Shown here piece by piece: positions 1 through 7,392 of a DNA stretch of 17,910 nt (the first letter of the stretch is position 1; each line of letters begins with the position of its first letter). Source of the stretch: an uncultured Oscillibacter sp. (GTDB lineage: Bacteria > Bacillota > Clostridia > Oscillospirales > Oscillospiraceae); NCBI GenBank assembly GCA_946494635.1, contig CAMMCS010000018.1, positions 1-17,910 of the forward strand. The letters are read 5' to 3'. Made by a program: the position numbers and the translations under genes. A model generated the notes under the pieces. The model saw only the letters and a list, made by a program, of their open reading frames with translations. It was not told where the DNA came from and ran no database searches.

Positions 1-168
1 CCAGACATCTCATAGCTCAGCGACTAAATCGTAACTGTCGGCGCCTGTCACCGTCACGGGCCTTTTCTGTATGGGAAAGCGGTGCGGCTTGGCCCTGCGG
101 CGGACCGGAAGCGGAGCCGTCCCGTGCGGCAGGGCCCGGGGAGCGCGGAACCCCGCCGCAGAGACGGG

Positions 169-951
169 TCAAACCAGGTAAAATGTAATTCCCGCGCTTT
201 CCAAGATGTTCTGCCACTCCACGGACAGTTCACTGTCCGTGATGACAATGTCGAAGTCGGTCAGCAGGGAAAAGGCTGTGGGAAAGATCTTCCCGAACTT
301 TGAGGAGTCCGCCAGCAGGATCTTGGTTTGGCTGCTCTCCAGCAGGGCGCTTTTCGCATCCATTTCGTGGGGGGCAATACAGGTCACATTCAGGCGGCTG
401 CTGATCCCGGCTGTGGAGAGAAAGGCCTTGTTGATGCAGGTGCGTTTGATCAGGGAGATCCCCTCCGGGCTGTAGAACATCTGGGTGTTGGGATAGAGGT
501 ACCCGCCGGCGCAGATGACATCATAGTTTGGGTGCTTGCCGAGTTCCAGCAGGGTATTCATGCTGTAGGTCAATACCGTCATGTGGATATCGGCGGGGAG
601 ACTGCGGGACAGGTACTCGGTTGTCGACCCGCAGTCAATGGCCACTACATCATTCGGTTCGATCAGGGAGGCTGCCTTGCGGCCGATGCGCTCCTTATTC
701 TCCTTAAATACGGTATATTCATAGGCCAGATTGTATTCCGGATATACGGGGGCTGTCTCCACAGCGGGGCGGTAAATGGCGACGCCGTTGATCAGGCGCA
801 GCTTTCCCTGCTGCTCCAGATACTGCAGATCCCTGCGGACAGTGATTTCCGAGACCTCCAGCTGCTTGGAGAAATCTTTGATGGAAACGCCGGACTGCAG
901 CATCAAGACCTTCATGATCTTGTCCAGGCGATTCATTCTTTTGCTGCTCAT
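169..951 (-). CDS. DeoR-family transcriptional regulator
   Basis: A 260-residue protein, the usual length for the DeoR family. Residues 1-55 form an N-terminal winged helix-turn-helix with the family hallmark around residues 22-41 (VSIKDFSKQLEVSEITVRRD). From about residue 75 there is a DeoRC effector domain, with a DCGSTT stretch that resembles the DxGTT motif binding phosphorylated sugars in relatives such as GlpR. I chose the ATG at 951 because AGGAG lies six bases upstream of it; the ATG five codons further upstream (966) overlaps that ribosome binding site. The gene is divergent from the ABC operon, and the family usually represses an adjacent catabolic operon until a sugar phosphate or similar ligand accumulates. 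Regulation of the neighbouring operon is inference. Family assignment is firm; ligand unknown. Confidence 0.93.
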   Translation of the reverse strand: MSSKRMNRLDKIMKVLMLQSGVSIKDFSKQLEVSEITVRRDLQYLEQQGKLRLINGVAIYRPAVETAPVYPEYNLAYEYTVFKENKERIGRKAASLIEPNDVVAIDCGSTTEYLSRSLPADIHMTVLTYSMNTLLELGKHPNYDVICAGGYLYPNTQMFYSPEGISLIKRTCINKAFLSTAGISSRLNVTCIAPHEMDAKSALLESSQTKILLADSSKFGKIFPTAFSLLTDFDIVITDSELSVEWQNILESAGITFYLV

Positions 952-982
952 ATGAAGCTCCTGCATCTTAGATATTTAGGCA

Positions 983-1011
983 AATATACCATAATAATGA
1001 TCGCTTTTCAA
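983..1011 (-). promoter_or_regulatory. Predicted sigma-A promoter of the DeoR-family gene
   Basis: On the minus strand TTGAAA (1006-1011) and TATATT (983-988) are separated by 17 bases. This is close to the vegetative consensus and lies about 30 bases upstream of the regulator's start codon. No competing promoter of equal quality was seen on this strand. Confidence 0.65.
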
Positions 1012-1071
1012 CAGAAATAGAAAAATTTTTGTAAAATTTGAAAAAGAAATAATCTAATTTGAAAGGATAGG

Positions 1072-1161
1072 ATCAAAATTTCTGATTCAGATATCAAAAA
1101 TGCGATATGAAAAACAGTAATCGTAAAATTATCGCAAAAAAGATAAAATAATATCAAAAAT
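1072..1161. promoter_or_regulatory. Candidate operator array of ATC-A-tract direct repeats
   Basis: Five copies of a short motif with consensus ATC(A/G)-N0-1-AAAA start at 1072, 1093, 1120, 1131 and 1153. Two copies share the longer ATATCAAAAAT (1091-1101 and 1151-1161). Most start-to-start distances are 21, 11 and 22 bases, near multiples of a DNA helical turn; one is 27. The array lies between the two divergent promoters. DeoR-family proteins often bind repeated sites in such regions, so it may be the repressor's operator. The region is AT-rich, so some of the similarity may be chance. Confidence 0.4.
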
Positions 1162-1180
1162 TTCAAAATATGAAGAGATA

Positions 1181-1209
1181 TTGACAAAAAAGAGATAAAA
1201 ACTTAGAAT
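1181..1209 (+). promoter_or_regulatory. Predicted sigma-A promoter of the ABC/phosphoesterase operon
   Basis: A perfect -35 box TTGACA (1181-1186), a 17-base spacer and a -10 box TAGAAT (1204-1209, one mismatch) lie about 38 bases upstream of the ATPase start. The implied untranslated leader is short, with no room for a riboswitch, so control is likely at initiation through the divergent DeoR-family regulator. Confidence 0.8.
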
Positions 1210-1246
1210 ATATCCATCAACAAACGCACCGGAGAGGAGAGCGCGC

Positions 1247-2299
1247 ATGGAACTACGACTCAAAAACCTAGTGAAGGATTTCACGGGAACCAGGGCTGTT
1301 GATACTGGGGAACTTACCATCCTGGACGGGAAACTGACAGGGCTCCTGGGGCCCAGCGGATGCGGAAAATCAACGCTGCTCTACCTGATTTCAGGGCTGC
1401 AGAAGCCGACCTCTGGACGGATCTACTTCGGTGACAGGGACGTGACGGATCTGCCTCCGGAAAAGCGGGAGATCGGGCTGGTATTTCAGAACTATGCCCT
1501 GTATCCCCATATGACGGTGGCACAGAACATTGCGTTTCCCCTGGTGAACCGCAAGGTCAAAAAAGCGGAGATCCGGGAGCGGACGGCGAAGATGGCGTCT
1601 TTGGTGCAGATTGAGGAACTGCTGAATCGCAAGCCAAACCAGCTCTCCGGCGGCCAGCAGCAGCGGGTTGCCATTGCGCGGGCGCTGGTGAAGCGCCCGG
1701 AGATCCTGCTGCTGGATGAGCCGCTCTCCAATTTGGACGCGCGGCTGCGGCTGGAGATGCGAGAGGAGATCCGCAGGATTCAGACCGAGACCGGCGTCAC
1801 AACGGTATTCGTGACCCACGATCAGGAAGAGGCTATGAGCATCACGGATGAGATCATCCTGATGAAAAAGGGCGTTGTCCAGCAGCAGTGCGGCCCGCAG
1901 CAGATGTACCTGGATCCGGTCAATCAGTTTGTGGCATCCTTCCTGGGAAGCCCGCCCATTGATTATTTCCGCTTCCCGCTGCGGGACGGCAGGCTTTGGA
2001 TCACAGAGGGCTACTCCCTTCCGATGGACGTCCGGCACGAGGGCGGGATCCTGACGGGGATCCGGCCGGAGGCCTGGGGAAGAGGGGACGCACTGCAGGT
2101 TCAGATCCAGACGGTGGAGCACCGCGGGAAGGATACGCTGATCACCTTTGGGCTGGCGGGAACCAGGGCCCGGGCCCTGCTGGACATCACCGACACTGTC
2201 CGGCCCGGGGAGACCATCGGGGTGACCCTGCGGCCGCAGTTCCTCTACCTGTTTGACGCGGAAAGCGGCGTCCGGATTCGCCAGGAGGAAGAACAATGA
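1247..2299 (+). CDS. ABC importer ATP-binding subunit, MalK/UgpC type
   Basis: A 350-residue nucleotide-binding subunit for a type I ABC importer, which would hydrolyse ATP on the cytoplasmic face of the permease pair encoded next. All motifs are present: Walker A GPSGCGKST at 35-43, Q-loop glutamine 81, signature LSGGQQQR at 133-140, Walker B LLLDEP at 154-159, D-loop NLDAR at 162-166 and switch histidine 191. Residues from about 240 form the C-terminal TOBE/OB-like extension typical of MalK/UgpC. A strong ribosome binding site (GGAGAGGAG) precedes the ATG. It is first in the operon and overlaps the next gene by 4 nt. Many Firmicute carbohydrate importers borrow one shared ATPase, so a dedicated copy here is notable. 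Subfamily is clear; substrate is not. Confidence 0.95.
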   Translation: MELRLKNLVKDFTGTRAVDTGELTILDGKLTGLLGPSGCGKSTLLYLISGLQKPTSGRIYFGDRDVTDLPPEKREIGLVFQNYALYPHMTVAQNIAFPLVNRKVKKAEIRERTAKMASLVQIEELLNRKPNQLSGGQQQRVAIARALVKRPEILLLDEPLSNLDARLRLEMREEIRRIQTETGVTTVFVTHDQEEAMSITDEIILMKKGVVQQQCGPQQMYLDPVNQFVASFLGSPPIDYFRFPLRDGRLWITEGYSLPMDVRHEGGILTGIRPEAWGRGDALQVQIQTVEHRGKDTLITFGLAGTRARALLDITDTVRPGETIGVTLRPQFLYLFDAESGVRIRQEEEQ

Positions 2300-3219
2300 G
2301 CAGGAAGAAAATCGGGCGGCCTGAAAACCCCCTGGGAAACACCCGCTTCAGCGGAAGGGCCTATCTCTACCTGCTGCCGGCCTTTCTGGTTCTGGCGGTG
2401 TTTGTCCTCTACCCCATTGTGATGACACTCCGGATGGGGTTTTATGAGAGCTATGTGTATCTGACGGACGTGGGCAGCGGCTTCGGGCTGAGCTCTTTCC
2501 GCTATGTGCTGCGGGATCCGGCCTTCCAGCTGGCCATCCGGAATACGCTGATTATTGTGCTGGTGGGCGTGCCAATTACCATCGCACTGGCGCTGGGAGC
2601 CGCGCTGTTTATTAACTCCCTGACCCGGGGGCGCGGCGTATTCCAGACCATCTATTTCATCCCCTATGTGACGTCCACCATTGCCATCGGCCTGGCGTTT
2701 CGGTGGCTCTTCCACTCAGACTATGGGTATGTGAATTATGTGCTCAGTTTTTTCGGCGTGGCGCCGCAGAAATGGCTGACGGATCCCAATTTGACGGTGG
2801 TTTCTGTAACCATTTTTACGATCTGGAATGGGCTGGCTTTCAAAATTGTCCTGTTTCTGGCAGGGCTGCAGAAAATCGACCCCCAGTACTACCAGGCGGC
2901 GCGCATTGACGGGACCCCGCCCCGCCGGGTGTTCTTCCGGATTACCATGCCGCTGCTGTCGTCTACCTTCTGGATGGTTGTGATTGTCTCCGTAATCCAC
3001 GCGTTCAAAACCTATAACGAGGTCTATTCCATGTACGATGGGAAGAGCGCCGGGCCGGGCAACAGCGCCATCACGATTGTGTACTACATCTATGATATGT
3101 TTTTCAATCGCTCACAGGTACACTACGCGTCGGCCGCGGCCATCATCTTCCTGCTGATCGTGCTGGCCCTGACGGCGTTACAAAAGTGGATTTCCAAGCG
3201 GTTTGTCCACTATGTCTGA
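2296..3219 (+). CDS. ABC importer permease, MalF/UgpA type
   Basis: A 307-residue integral membrane protein with about six hydrophobic segments, the first near residues 23-45 after a basic cytoplasmic N terminus. The EAA loop that docks on the ATPase is visible at about 198-222 (QAARIDG, with Q replacing the usual E, followed by FFRITMPLL). This is the first half of the transmembrane channel; the partner permease follows. The start overlaps the ATPase stop as ATGA, and AGGAGG lies just upstream within the ATPase gene, so translation is probably coupled. Family is certain from the binding-protein-dependent transport (BPD) permease pattern; the UgpA rather than MalF label rests on length and general resemblance. 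Confidence 0.93.
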   Translation: MSRKKIGRPENPLGNTRFSGRAYLYLLPAFLVLAVFVLYPIVMTLRMGFYESYVYLTDVGSGFGLSSFRYVLRDPAFQLAIRNTLIIVLVGVPITIALALGAALFINSLTRGRGVFQTIYFIPYVTSTIAIGLAFRWLFHSDYGYVNYVLSFFGVAPQKWLTDPNLTVVSVTIFTIWNGLAFKIVLFLAGLQKIDPQYYQAARIDGTPPRRVFFRITMPLLSSTFWMVVIVSVIHAFKTYNEVYSMYDGKSAGPGNSAITIVYYIYDMFFNRSQVHYASAAAIIFLLIVLALTALQKWISKRFVHYV

Positions 3220-3235
3220 AAGGAGGCGTGGATGC

Positions 3236-4057
3236 ATGCAGCGTCGGATCGGCCAGTCCATCAAGCTGATTCTGCTGATTCTGGGGGCATTCCTGATGAT
3301 GTTTCCCTTTATCTGGATGCTGGCGACATCTTTGAAAACACTGCCGGAGGCCACTGCGATTCCGCCCATTATGTTCCCGGAAACACCGCAGTTCGGCAAT
3401 TACCTGGAAGCTCTGCAGGTGGCCCCCTTCGGCCTGTACCTGCGGAATTCAATCCTGGTGGCAGGGATTGCCACCCTTTTGACCCTGGCTTTGACGGTTC
3501 TGGCCGCCTACGCCTTTACCATCTATGAGTTCCGGGGGAAAACGGTCATGTTTTTCCTGTGCCTGGCCACCATGATGATCCCGTCGGAGCTGCTGATTAT
3601 CCAGAACTTTATCACCATCAGCAAGCTGCACTGGGTCAACACCTTTCAGGGTATCATCATTCCCACCCTGGCGAGCGGCTTCTACATTTACATGATGCGG
3701 GAGTACTTCATGCAGATCCCCTCGGTGCTGTACAAGGCCGCCAAGGTGGACGGATGCGGGGATTTCCGCTATCTGATGCGGATTATGCTGCCAATGAACA
3801 AAAACGCCATTGCGACCATCGGCATCCTGACCTTTATCAGCCAGTGGAATTCCTTTATTTGGCCCCTGATGGTGGCTAAGGATGACAGCCACCGGGTGAT
3901 GGCGATTGGACTGCTGCACTTCCGGGATGCGGTCAGCTCCCAAGTCAACCTGCAGATGGCAGGAGCCACCATTGTGATCCTGCCCATGCTAATTTTCTAC
4001 CTGGTGTTCAGGAAGCAGATTATTGAGGGTGTATCCCGGGGCGGCATCAAGGGCTGA
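3236..4057 (+). CDS. ABC importer permease, MalG/UgpE type
   Basis: A 273-residue second permease subunit with about six membrane segments, the first at residues 8-30. The EAA loop is at about 166-190 (KAAKVDG, then LMRIMLPM). I chose the ATG at 3236 because AGGAGG at 3221-3226 sits nine bases upstream. Longer in-frame starts at 3203 (TTG) and 3212 (ATG) would overlap the preceding gene and place that ribosome binding site inside the coding sequence. It should pair with the upstream permease as a heterodimer. The C terminus ends in a short basic tail (VSRGGIKG), as in many MalG/UgpE proteins. Family assignment is firm. Confidence 0.93.
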   Translation: MQRRIGQSIKLILLILGAFLMMFPFIWMLATSLKTLPEATAIPPIMFPETPQFGNYLEALQVAPFGLYLRNSILVAGIATLLTLALTVLAAYAFTIYEFRGKTVMFFLCLATMMIPSELLIIQNFITISKLHWVNTFQGIIIPTLASGFYIYMMREYFMQIPSVLYKAAKVDGCGDFRYLMRIMLPMNKNAIATIGILTFISQWNSFIWPLMVAKDDSHRVMAIGLLHFRDAVSSQVNLQMAGATIVILPMLIFYLVFRKQIIEGVSRGGIKG

Positions 4058-4131
4058 GGCAGGTTTCCCTTTGAGAGGTTCCAACCTGAAAGCATAAGCA
4101 ACGAAATCAAACGACAACGGAGGAGAACACA

Positions 4132-5475
4132 ATGAAAAAGATGATCTGTATGTTCTTGGCACTGGCGATGGCCTTTGCCGCTACCGGATGCGGCTCCGGT
4201 GGGGACGCGCCGGCGGCCGGCGATGCCGGCCAGGATGCGGAGGAAATTGTAACGGAGCTGTCCGGCCCGGTTGAGATCCAGTTCTGGCATTCCATTTCCA
4301 ACCAGGTGCATCTGGAGATCCTGGAGAATCTGGTGGATGAATTCAATCAGACGGTGGGCCAGGAAAAGGGGATCACGGTGGTCCCCACCTTCAACGGCAG
4401 CAGCGCGGAGCTGTACTCAAATGTGGTCGCCTCCATCAAGGCCGGCAATGCGCCTGACGTCACGCTGGCGCTGCGGCCCTATGTGGCAGACTACCTGCAG
4501 ACGGACTATGTGGTGAATCTGGAGCCCTACATCCAGGACGCGGAAGTGGGTATTGCCGATTATGAGGATATCTTCGCCGGCCTGCGGCAGGCGGATTCCT
4601 CCTATGAAAAAGAGGGTACCTACTCCCTGCCGATCCACTCTTACTCGGAAGTCCTTTACTACAATGTGGACTTCTTTGAGGAGAACGGCCTGACCGTGCC
4701 CACCACCTGGGATGAGATGATGGACACCTGCGAGAAGATCCATGAGATTACAGGCTCCCCCGCATTTGGATGGGACAATCTGGCGGGCAGCTTCATGACT
4801 CTGGTGAATCAGTTCGGCGGACGCTACACCGACCAGAGCGGAAACCTGTATTTCGCACAGGAGGACGAGGATGTAGCCCTGGAGGTGCTGAATCTGTGGC
4901 AGGAAAATGTGAAGAAGGGAATTTGGCGCACTGCTGGTGAGGATATGTTCTTCTCCGGCCCCTTTGCCAACGAGCAGATCCCAATGTACATCGGAGACAG
5001 CGTGGAGGCAAGCTACATTCCGGCCAAGAACCCGGATCTGAACTGGGCGACGGCCCCGATTCCCCAGGAGAGCAGCGATACCGCGGCCAATCTCTGCGCG
5101 GGCCATGTGATCATCGCGCTGAATACCACCGGCGATGCGGAGAAGGCCTATGCCTCCTACGAGTTCATGAAGTTTTTGACTTCCTATGAGGCCAACCTGG
5201 CTGTGGTCGTGGGCGGAACCGGCTATCTGCCCATCCGCCAGTCGGTGGTGGACAGCAGCGAGTACCAGAGCTATGTGGCGGACGGACACGATTTCCTGAC
5301 GGCCGGCGTGGAGCAGAGCGGCTACTACTATTATGAGCCTGCCTTCACCAACAGCACGACGACCTCCAGCGCCGTCAACAGTGCGGTCAAGACCATGATG
5401 CAGGAAGTGGCGGACAATGGGGTGGATCCGGAGACCGCACTGAACAACCTCAAACAGACCGTGGGTCTGCGCTGA
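4132..5475 (+). CDS. Extracellular solute-binding lipoprotein, family 1 (UgpB-like)
   Basis: A 447-residue substrate-binding protein for the importer. A lipoprotein signal peptide is clear: basic start MKKM, hydrophobic core, then ATGC with the lipidated cysteine at residue 20. A flexible Gly/Ala/Asp-rich linker follows, to about residue 45. The mature protein begins with the family 1 pattern VEIQFWHSISNQVHLEIL, resembling UgpB and related sugar or glycerol-phosphate binders (FWHS, then LVDEFN). Later family features include the TWDEMMDTCEKI segment near residue 200 and GTGYLPIRQSV near residue 365. The ribosome binding site GGAGGAG is strong. Family is sure, but the ligand cannot be deduced; the phosphoesterases encoded downstream make a phosphorylated or sugar-conjugated ligand a reasonable guess. 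Confidence 0.93.
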   Translation: MKKMICMFLALAMAFAATGCGSGGDAPAAGDAGQDAEEIVTELSGPVEIQFWHSISNQVHLEILENLVDEFNQTVGQEKGITVVPTFNGSSAELYSNVVASIKAGNAPDVTLALRPYVADYLQTDYVVNLEPYIQDAEVGIADYEDIFAGLRQADSSYEKEGTYSLPIHSYSEVLYYNVDFFEENGLTVPTTWDEMMDTCEKIHEITGSPAFGWDNLAGSFMTLVNQFGGRYTDQSGNLYFAQEDEDVALEVLNLWQENVKKGIWRTAGEDMFFSGPFANEQIPMYIGDSVEASYIPAKNPDLNWATAPIPQESSDTAANLCAGHVIIALNTTGDAEKAYASYEFMKFLTSYEANLAVVVGGTGYLPIRQSVVDSSEYQSYVADGHDFLTAGVEQSGYYYYEPAFTNSTTTSSAVNSAVKTMMQEVADNGVDPETALNNLKQTVGLR

Positions 5476-5492
5476 GGCAGCCCTGCATAGAC

Positions 5493-5517
5493 GAAAGACT
5501 GGGGCTCCCAGTCTTTC
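5493..5517 (+). other. Intercistronic hairpin after the binding-protein gene
   Basis: A perfect 11-bp stem (GAAAGACTGGG at 5493-5503, CCCAGTCTTTC at 5507-5517) with a 3-nt loop starts 17 bases after the binding-protein stop. No U-tract follows, so it is unlikely to be a complete intrinsic terminator. Such hairpins often protect the upstream mRNA and let the binding protein be made in excess over downstream genes; that role is inferred here. Confidence 0.6.
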
Positions 5518-5548
5518 ATCTTCCGGGAAAGGAGAACAATAAGCTCCC

Positions 5549-6124
5549 ATGGAGATTTTATACCATGATATCAAGACTTCCAGCGGGCAGCCTGCGGATG
5601 TGGTCATTTCCGCACTGCAGAAGTTTGTCCGCCGGGGGCAGACAGAGAATGCCGCCTGGGCTGCCTACGAGCTCTACCTCACCGGCGAGGAGCTGACAGA
5701 ATATCTCTGGAAGCGCCTGATGGTTATTAGCGTGGAGGACGTCGGCCTGGGACAGCCTCTGGCGCCGGCGGTCATTGAAAGCCTGTGGAACATCAGCCGG
5801 CAGATGCCCAGGGAGTGCTCGGATTACGCGCTGCTGTTTATCCATGCGGTGCGCTATCTGTGTACTTGCCGGAAGGAGCGGGGGTCCAGCCTCCTGTCCA
5901 GCGTTGTCAAGCGCCGGATCCGGGATGGGGAGCACGCAGCCCTGCCGGACTACATATTTGACATGCACACGATTGAGGGGCAGGAGCGCGGCAGGCAGAT
6001 TGAGCATTTTCTGGAGGAATCTGCCACTGTGATTCCGGCGGCGGAGCTTGGGCCGGAGGCAGCGGCCTGGCAGGCCGGGCTGGCGGAGGAGCTGGTCCGG
6101 CGGATGAAGGAGGAGACGGAATGA
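5549..6124 (+). CDS. Standalone protein resembling the RarA/MgsA C-terminal domain
   Basis: A 191-residue, mainly helical soluble protein with no signal peptide and no Walker motifs. Residues 20-70 resemble the helical region after the AAA+ module in RarA/MgsA (replication-associated recombination) proteins: SALQKFVRRG, then NAAWAAYEL, then KRLMVISVEDVGLGQP, compared with the RarA pattern of R-L-x-R-x-A-S-E-D-I-G-L. Residues 132-160 hold a second conserved-looking block (LPDYIFDMHT, then GRQIEHFLEE). The ATPase part is entirely missing. An in-frame stop nine bases before the ATG fixes this start, although the nearest GGAG is 14 bases upstream, which is long. It overlaps the next gene by 4 nt and so belongs to the transport/phosphoesterase operon. 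Domain resemblance is from memory; function unknown. Confidence 0.72.
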   Translation: MEILYHDIKTSSGQPADVVISALQKFVRRGQTENAAWAAYELYLTGEELTEYLWKRLMVISVEDVGLGQPLAPAVIESLWNISRQMPRECSDYALLFIHAVRYLCTCRKERGSSLLSSVVKRRIRDGEHAALPDYIFDMHTIEGQERGRQIEHFLEESATVIPAAELGPEAAAWQAGLAEELVRRMKEETE

Positions 6125-7392
6125 ACCGCACACTGGTGATTTCAATTGACGCGCTGATTACGGCCGACATCCCGACGCTGCAGGCGCTTCCCAATCTGGG
6201 CCGCGTCATGAAAAATGCCGCCTATGCGAAAGACATCCTCTGCGTCTATCCGACGCTGACGTATCCCTGCCACACCACAATCGCCACCGGCTGCTATCCG
6301 GACCGGCACGGGATCCCCAACAACGAGCGGTTCCAGCCCCTCGCCGCCGGCAGGGCGGACTGGTACTGGTTCCGGCGGGACATCCGGGTGCCGACCCTGA
6401 TTGACTTTGCCAAGGCAAACGGGCTGACCACCGCCACGATTACCTGGCCGGTCATGGGCGACAGCGGCGCGGACTACAATATCGGGGAGATCTGGGCGCC
6501 AAGGGAGGAGGACGATCCAACCCCCTGGTTCCGGCAGGCCAACAGCCCTGCTGCGGCAGACATCTTTGAGAAAAACAAGCATCTGCTCTGCTGGATGAAA
6601 ACGCCGCAGATGGACGAATTCGCCACCCAGTGCGCGGTGGATCTCATCGACTGCCACAGGCCGGACTTCATGATGCTGCACTGGTCCTATCTGGACCATC
6701 AGCGGCACCGGCTGGGGGTCCACAGCGAAGAACTGTCCCGGGCATTCCGCTTTCTGGATCAGCAGGCGGGGCTGGTACTGGAGGCCCTTGAGAGGACCGG
6801 CGGCATCGGGAATACCAATATCGTGCTGCTGGGGGACCACGGACAGCTGCCCTGTGAGGAGATGTTCCACATCAACTCCCTGTTCCGGGACATGGGCTGG
6901 CTGACCCAGCGCGACGGCGCGGTCACGGGCTACCGCGTCTATGCGGCCCAGTGCGGCCTCAGCGCGCAGATCTATCTGCAGCCGGACATGGACCGGCAGG
7001 AGGTATACCAGGCGCTTCTGAAGCTGCAGAGGGACTATCCGCGGTACATCCAGCGGGTCTTTACGAAGCAGGAGGCAGAGGCCATGCACCTGCGGGGCGA
7101 GTTCGACTTCGTACTGGAGGCCGGAGACGGGGTGACCTTCAGCAAGCTGACGGATCAGGACCGGGCCGCGGCCCCGGTCAGCGAGATGCGCGCCTACAAG
7201 CTGTCCGCCGCAAATCACGGACACCTGCCCGAAAAGGGGGATAAGCCGCCGTTCATTGTGTGTGGCCCAGACGCGAAGGCAGGGAAGATCCTGGAAGGCG
7301 GGGCGCTGGTGGACGAGGCGCCGACGATCCTGCGGATGATGGGAATTTCCCCCACGGGCATGGATGGAACCGCGCTGGATCTGGTGAAATGA
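6121..7392 (+). CDS. Alkaline phosphatase superfamily phosphodiesterase (ENPP-like)
   Basis: A 423-residue cytoplasmic (no signal peptide) metal-dependent phosphodiesterase/nucleotide pyrophosphatase-type enzyme. The expected two-metal active site can be assembled in order: D10 (SIDAL), T47 in PTLTYPCH as likely nucleophile, D192 and H196 (SYLDHQRH), D239 and H240 (LLGDHGQ) and H366 (ANHGH). The segment after T47 (ATGCYPDRHGI) matches the ENPP pattern of TG-YP-HGI closely. It starts with an ATGA overlap and has AGGAGG within the preceding gene. Its place behind a Ugp-type importer suggests it opens an imported phosphodiester or nucleotide-linked compound, handing a phosphomonoester to the HAD enzyme next door. 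The class is well supported; substrate, including whether it prefers diesters or phosphonates, is inference. Confidence 0.9.
   Translation: MNRTLVISIDALITADIPTLQALPNLGRVMKNAAYAKDILCVYPTLTYPCHTTIATGCYPDRHGIPNNERFQPLAAGRADWYWFRRDIRVPTLIDFAKANGLTTATITWPVMGDSGADYNIGEIWAPREEDDPTPWFRQANSPAAADIFEKNKHLLCWMKTPQMDEFATQCAVDLIDCHRPDFMMLHWSYLDHQRHRLGVHSEELSRAFRFLDQQAGLVLEALERTGGIGNTNIVLLGDHGQLPCEEMFHINSLFRDMGWLTQRDGAVTGYRVYAAQCGLSAQIYLQPDMDRQEVYQALLKLQRDYPRYIQRVFTKQEAEAMHLRGEFDFVLEAGDGVTFSKLTDQDRAAAPVSEMRAYKLSAANHGHLPEKGDKPPFIVCGPDAKAGKILEGGALVDEAPTILRMMGISPTGMDGTALDLVK

Noticed and set aside
13..20. TAGCTCAG, resembling the D-arm start of a tRNA
   Set aside because: No acceptor, anticodon or T-arm pairing can be built around it.
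137..155. Weak hairpin CGGGG/CCCCG after the DeoR-family gene as a terminator
   Set aside because: Only 5 bp with a 9-base loop and no T-tract in the minus-strand direction.
4060..4088. CAGGTT/AACCTG inverted repeat between the second permease and the binding protein
   Set aside because: Six base pairs across a 17-base loop; it may form a weak structure but is not convincing as a regulatory element.
7260..7388. A 43-codon N-terminal extension of the HAD protein
   Set aside because: It lies entirely in the phosphodiesterase gene in another frame and is Arg/Gly-rich without HAD similarity; the ATGA-overlap start puts motif I at its normal distance from the N terminus.
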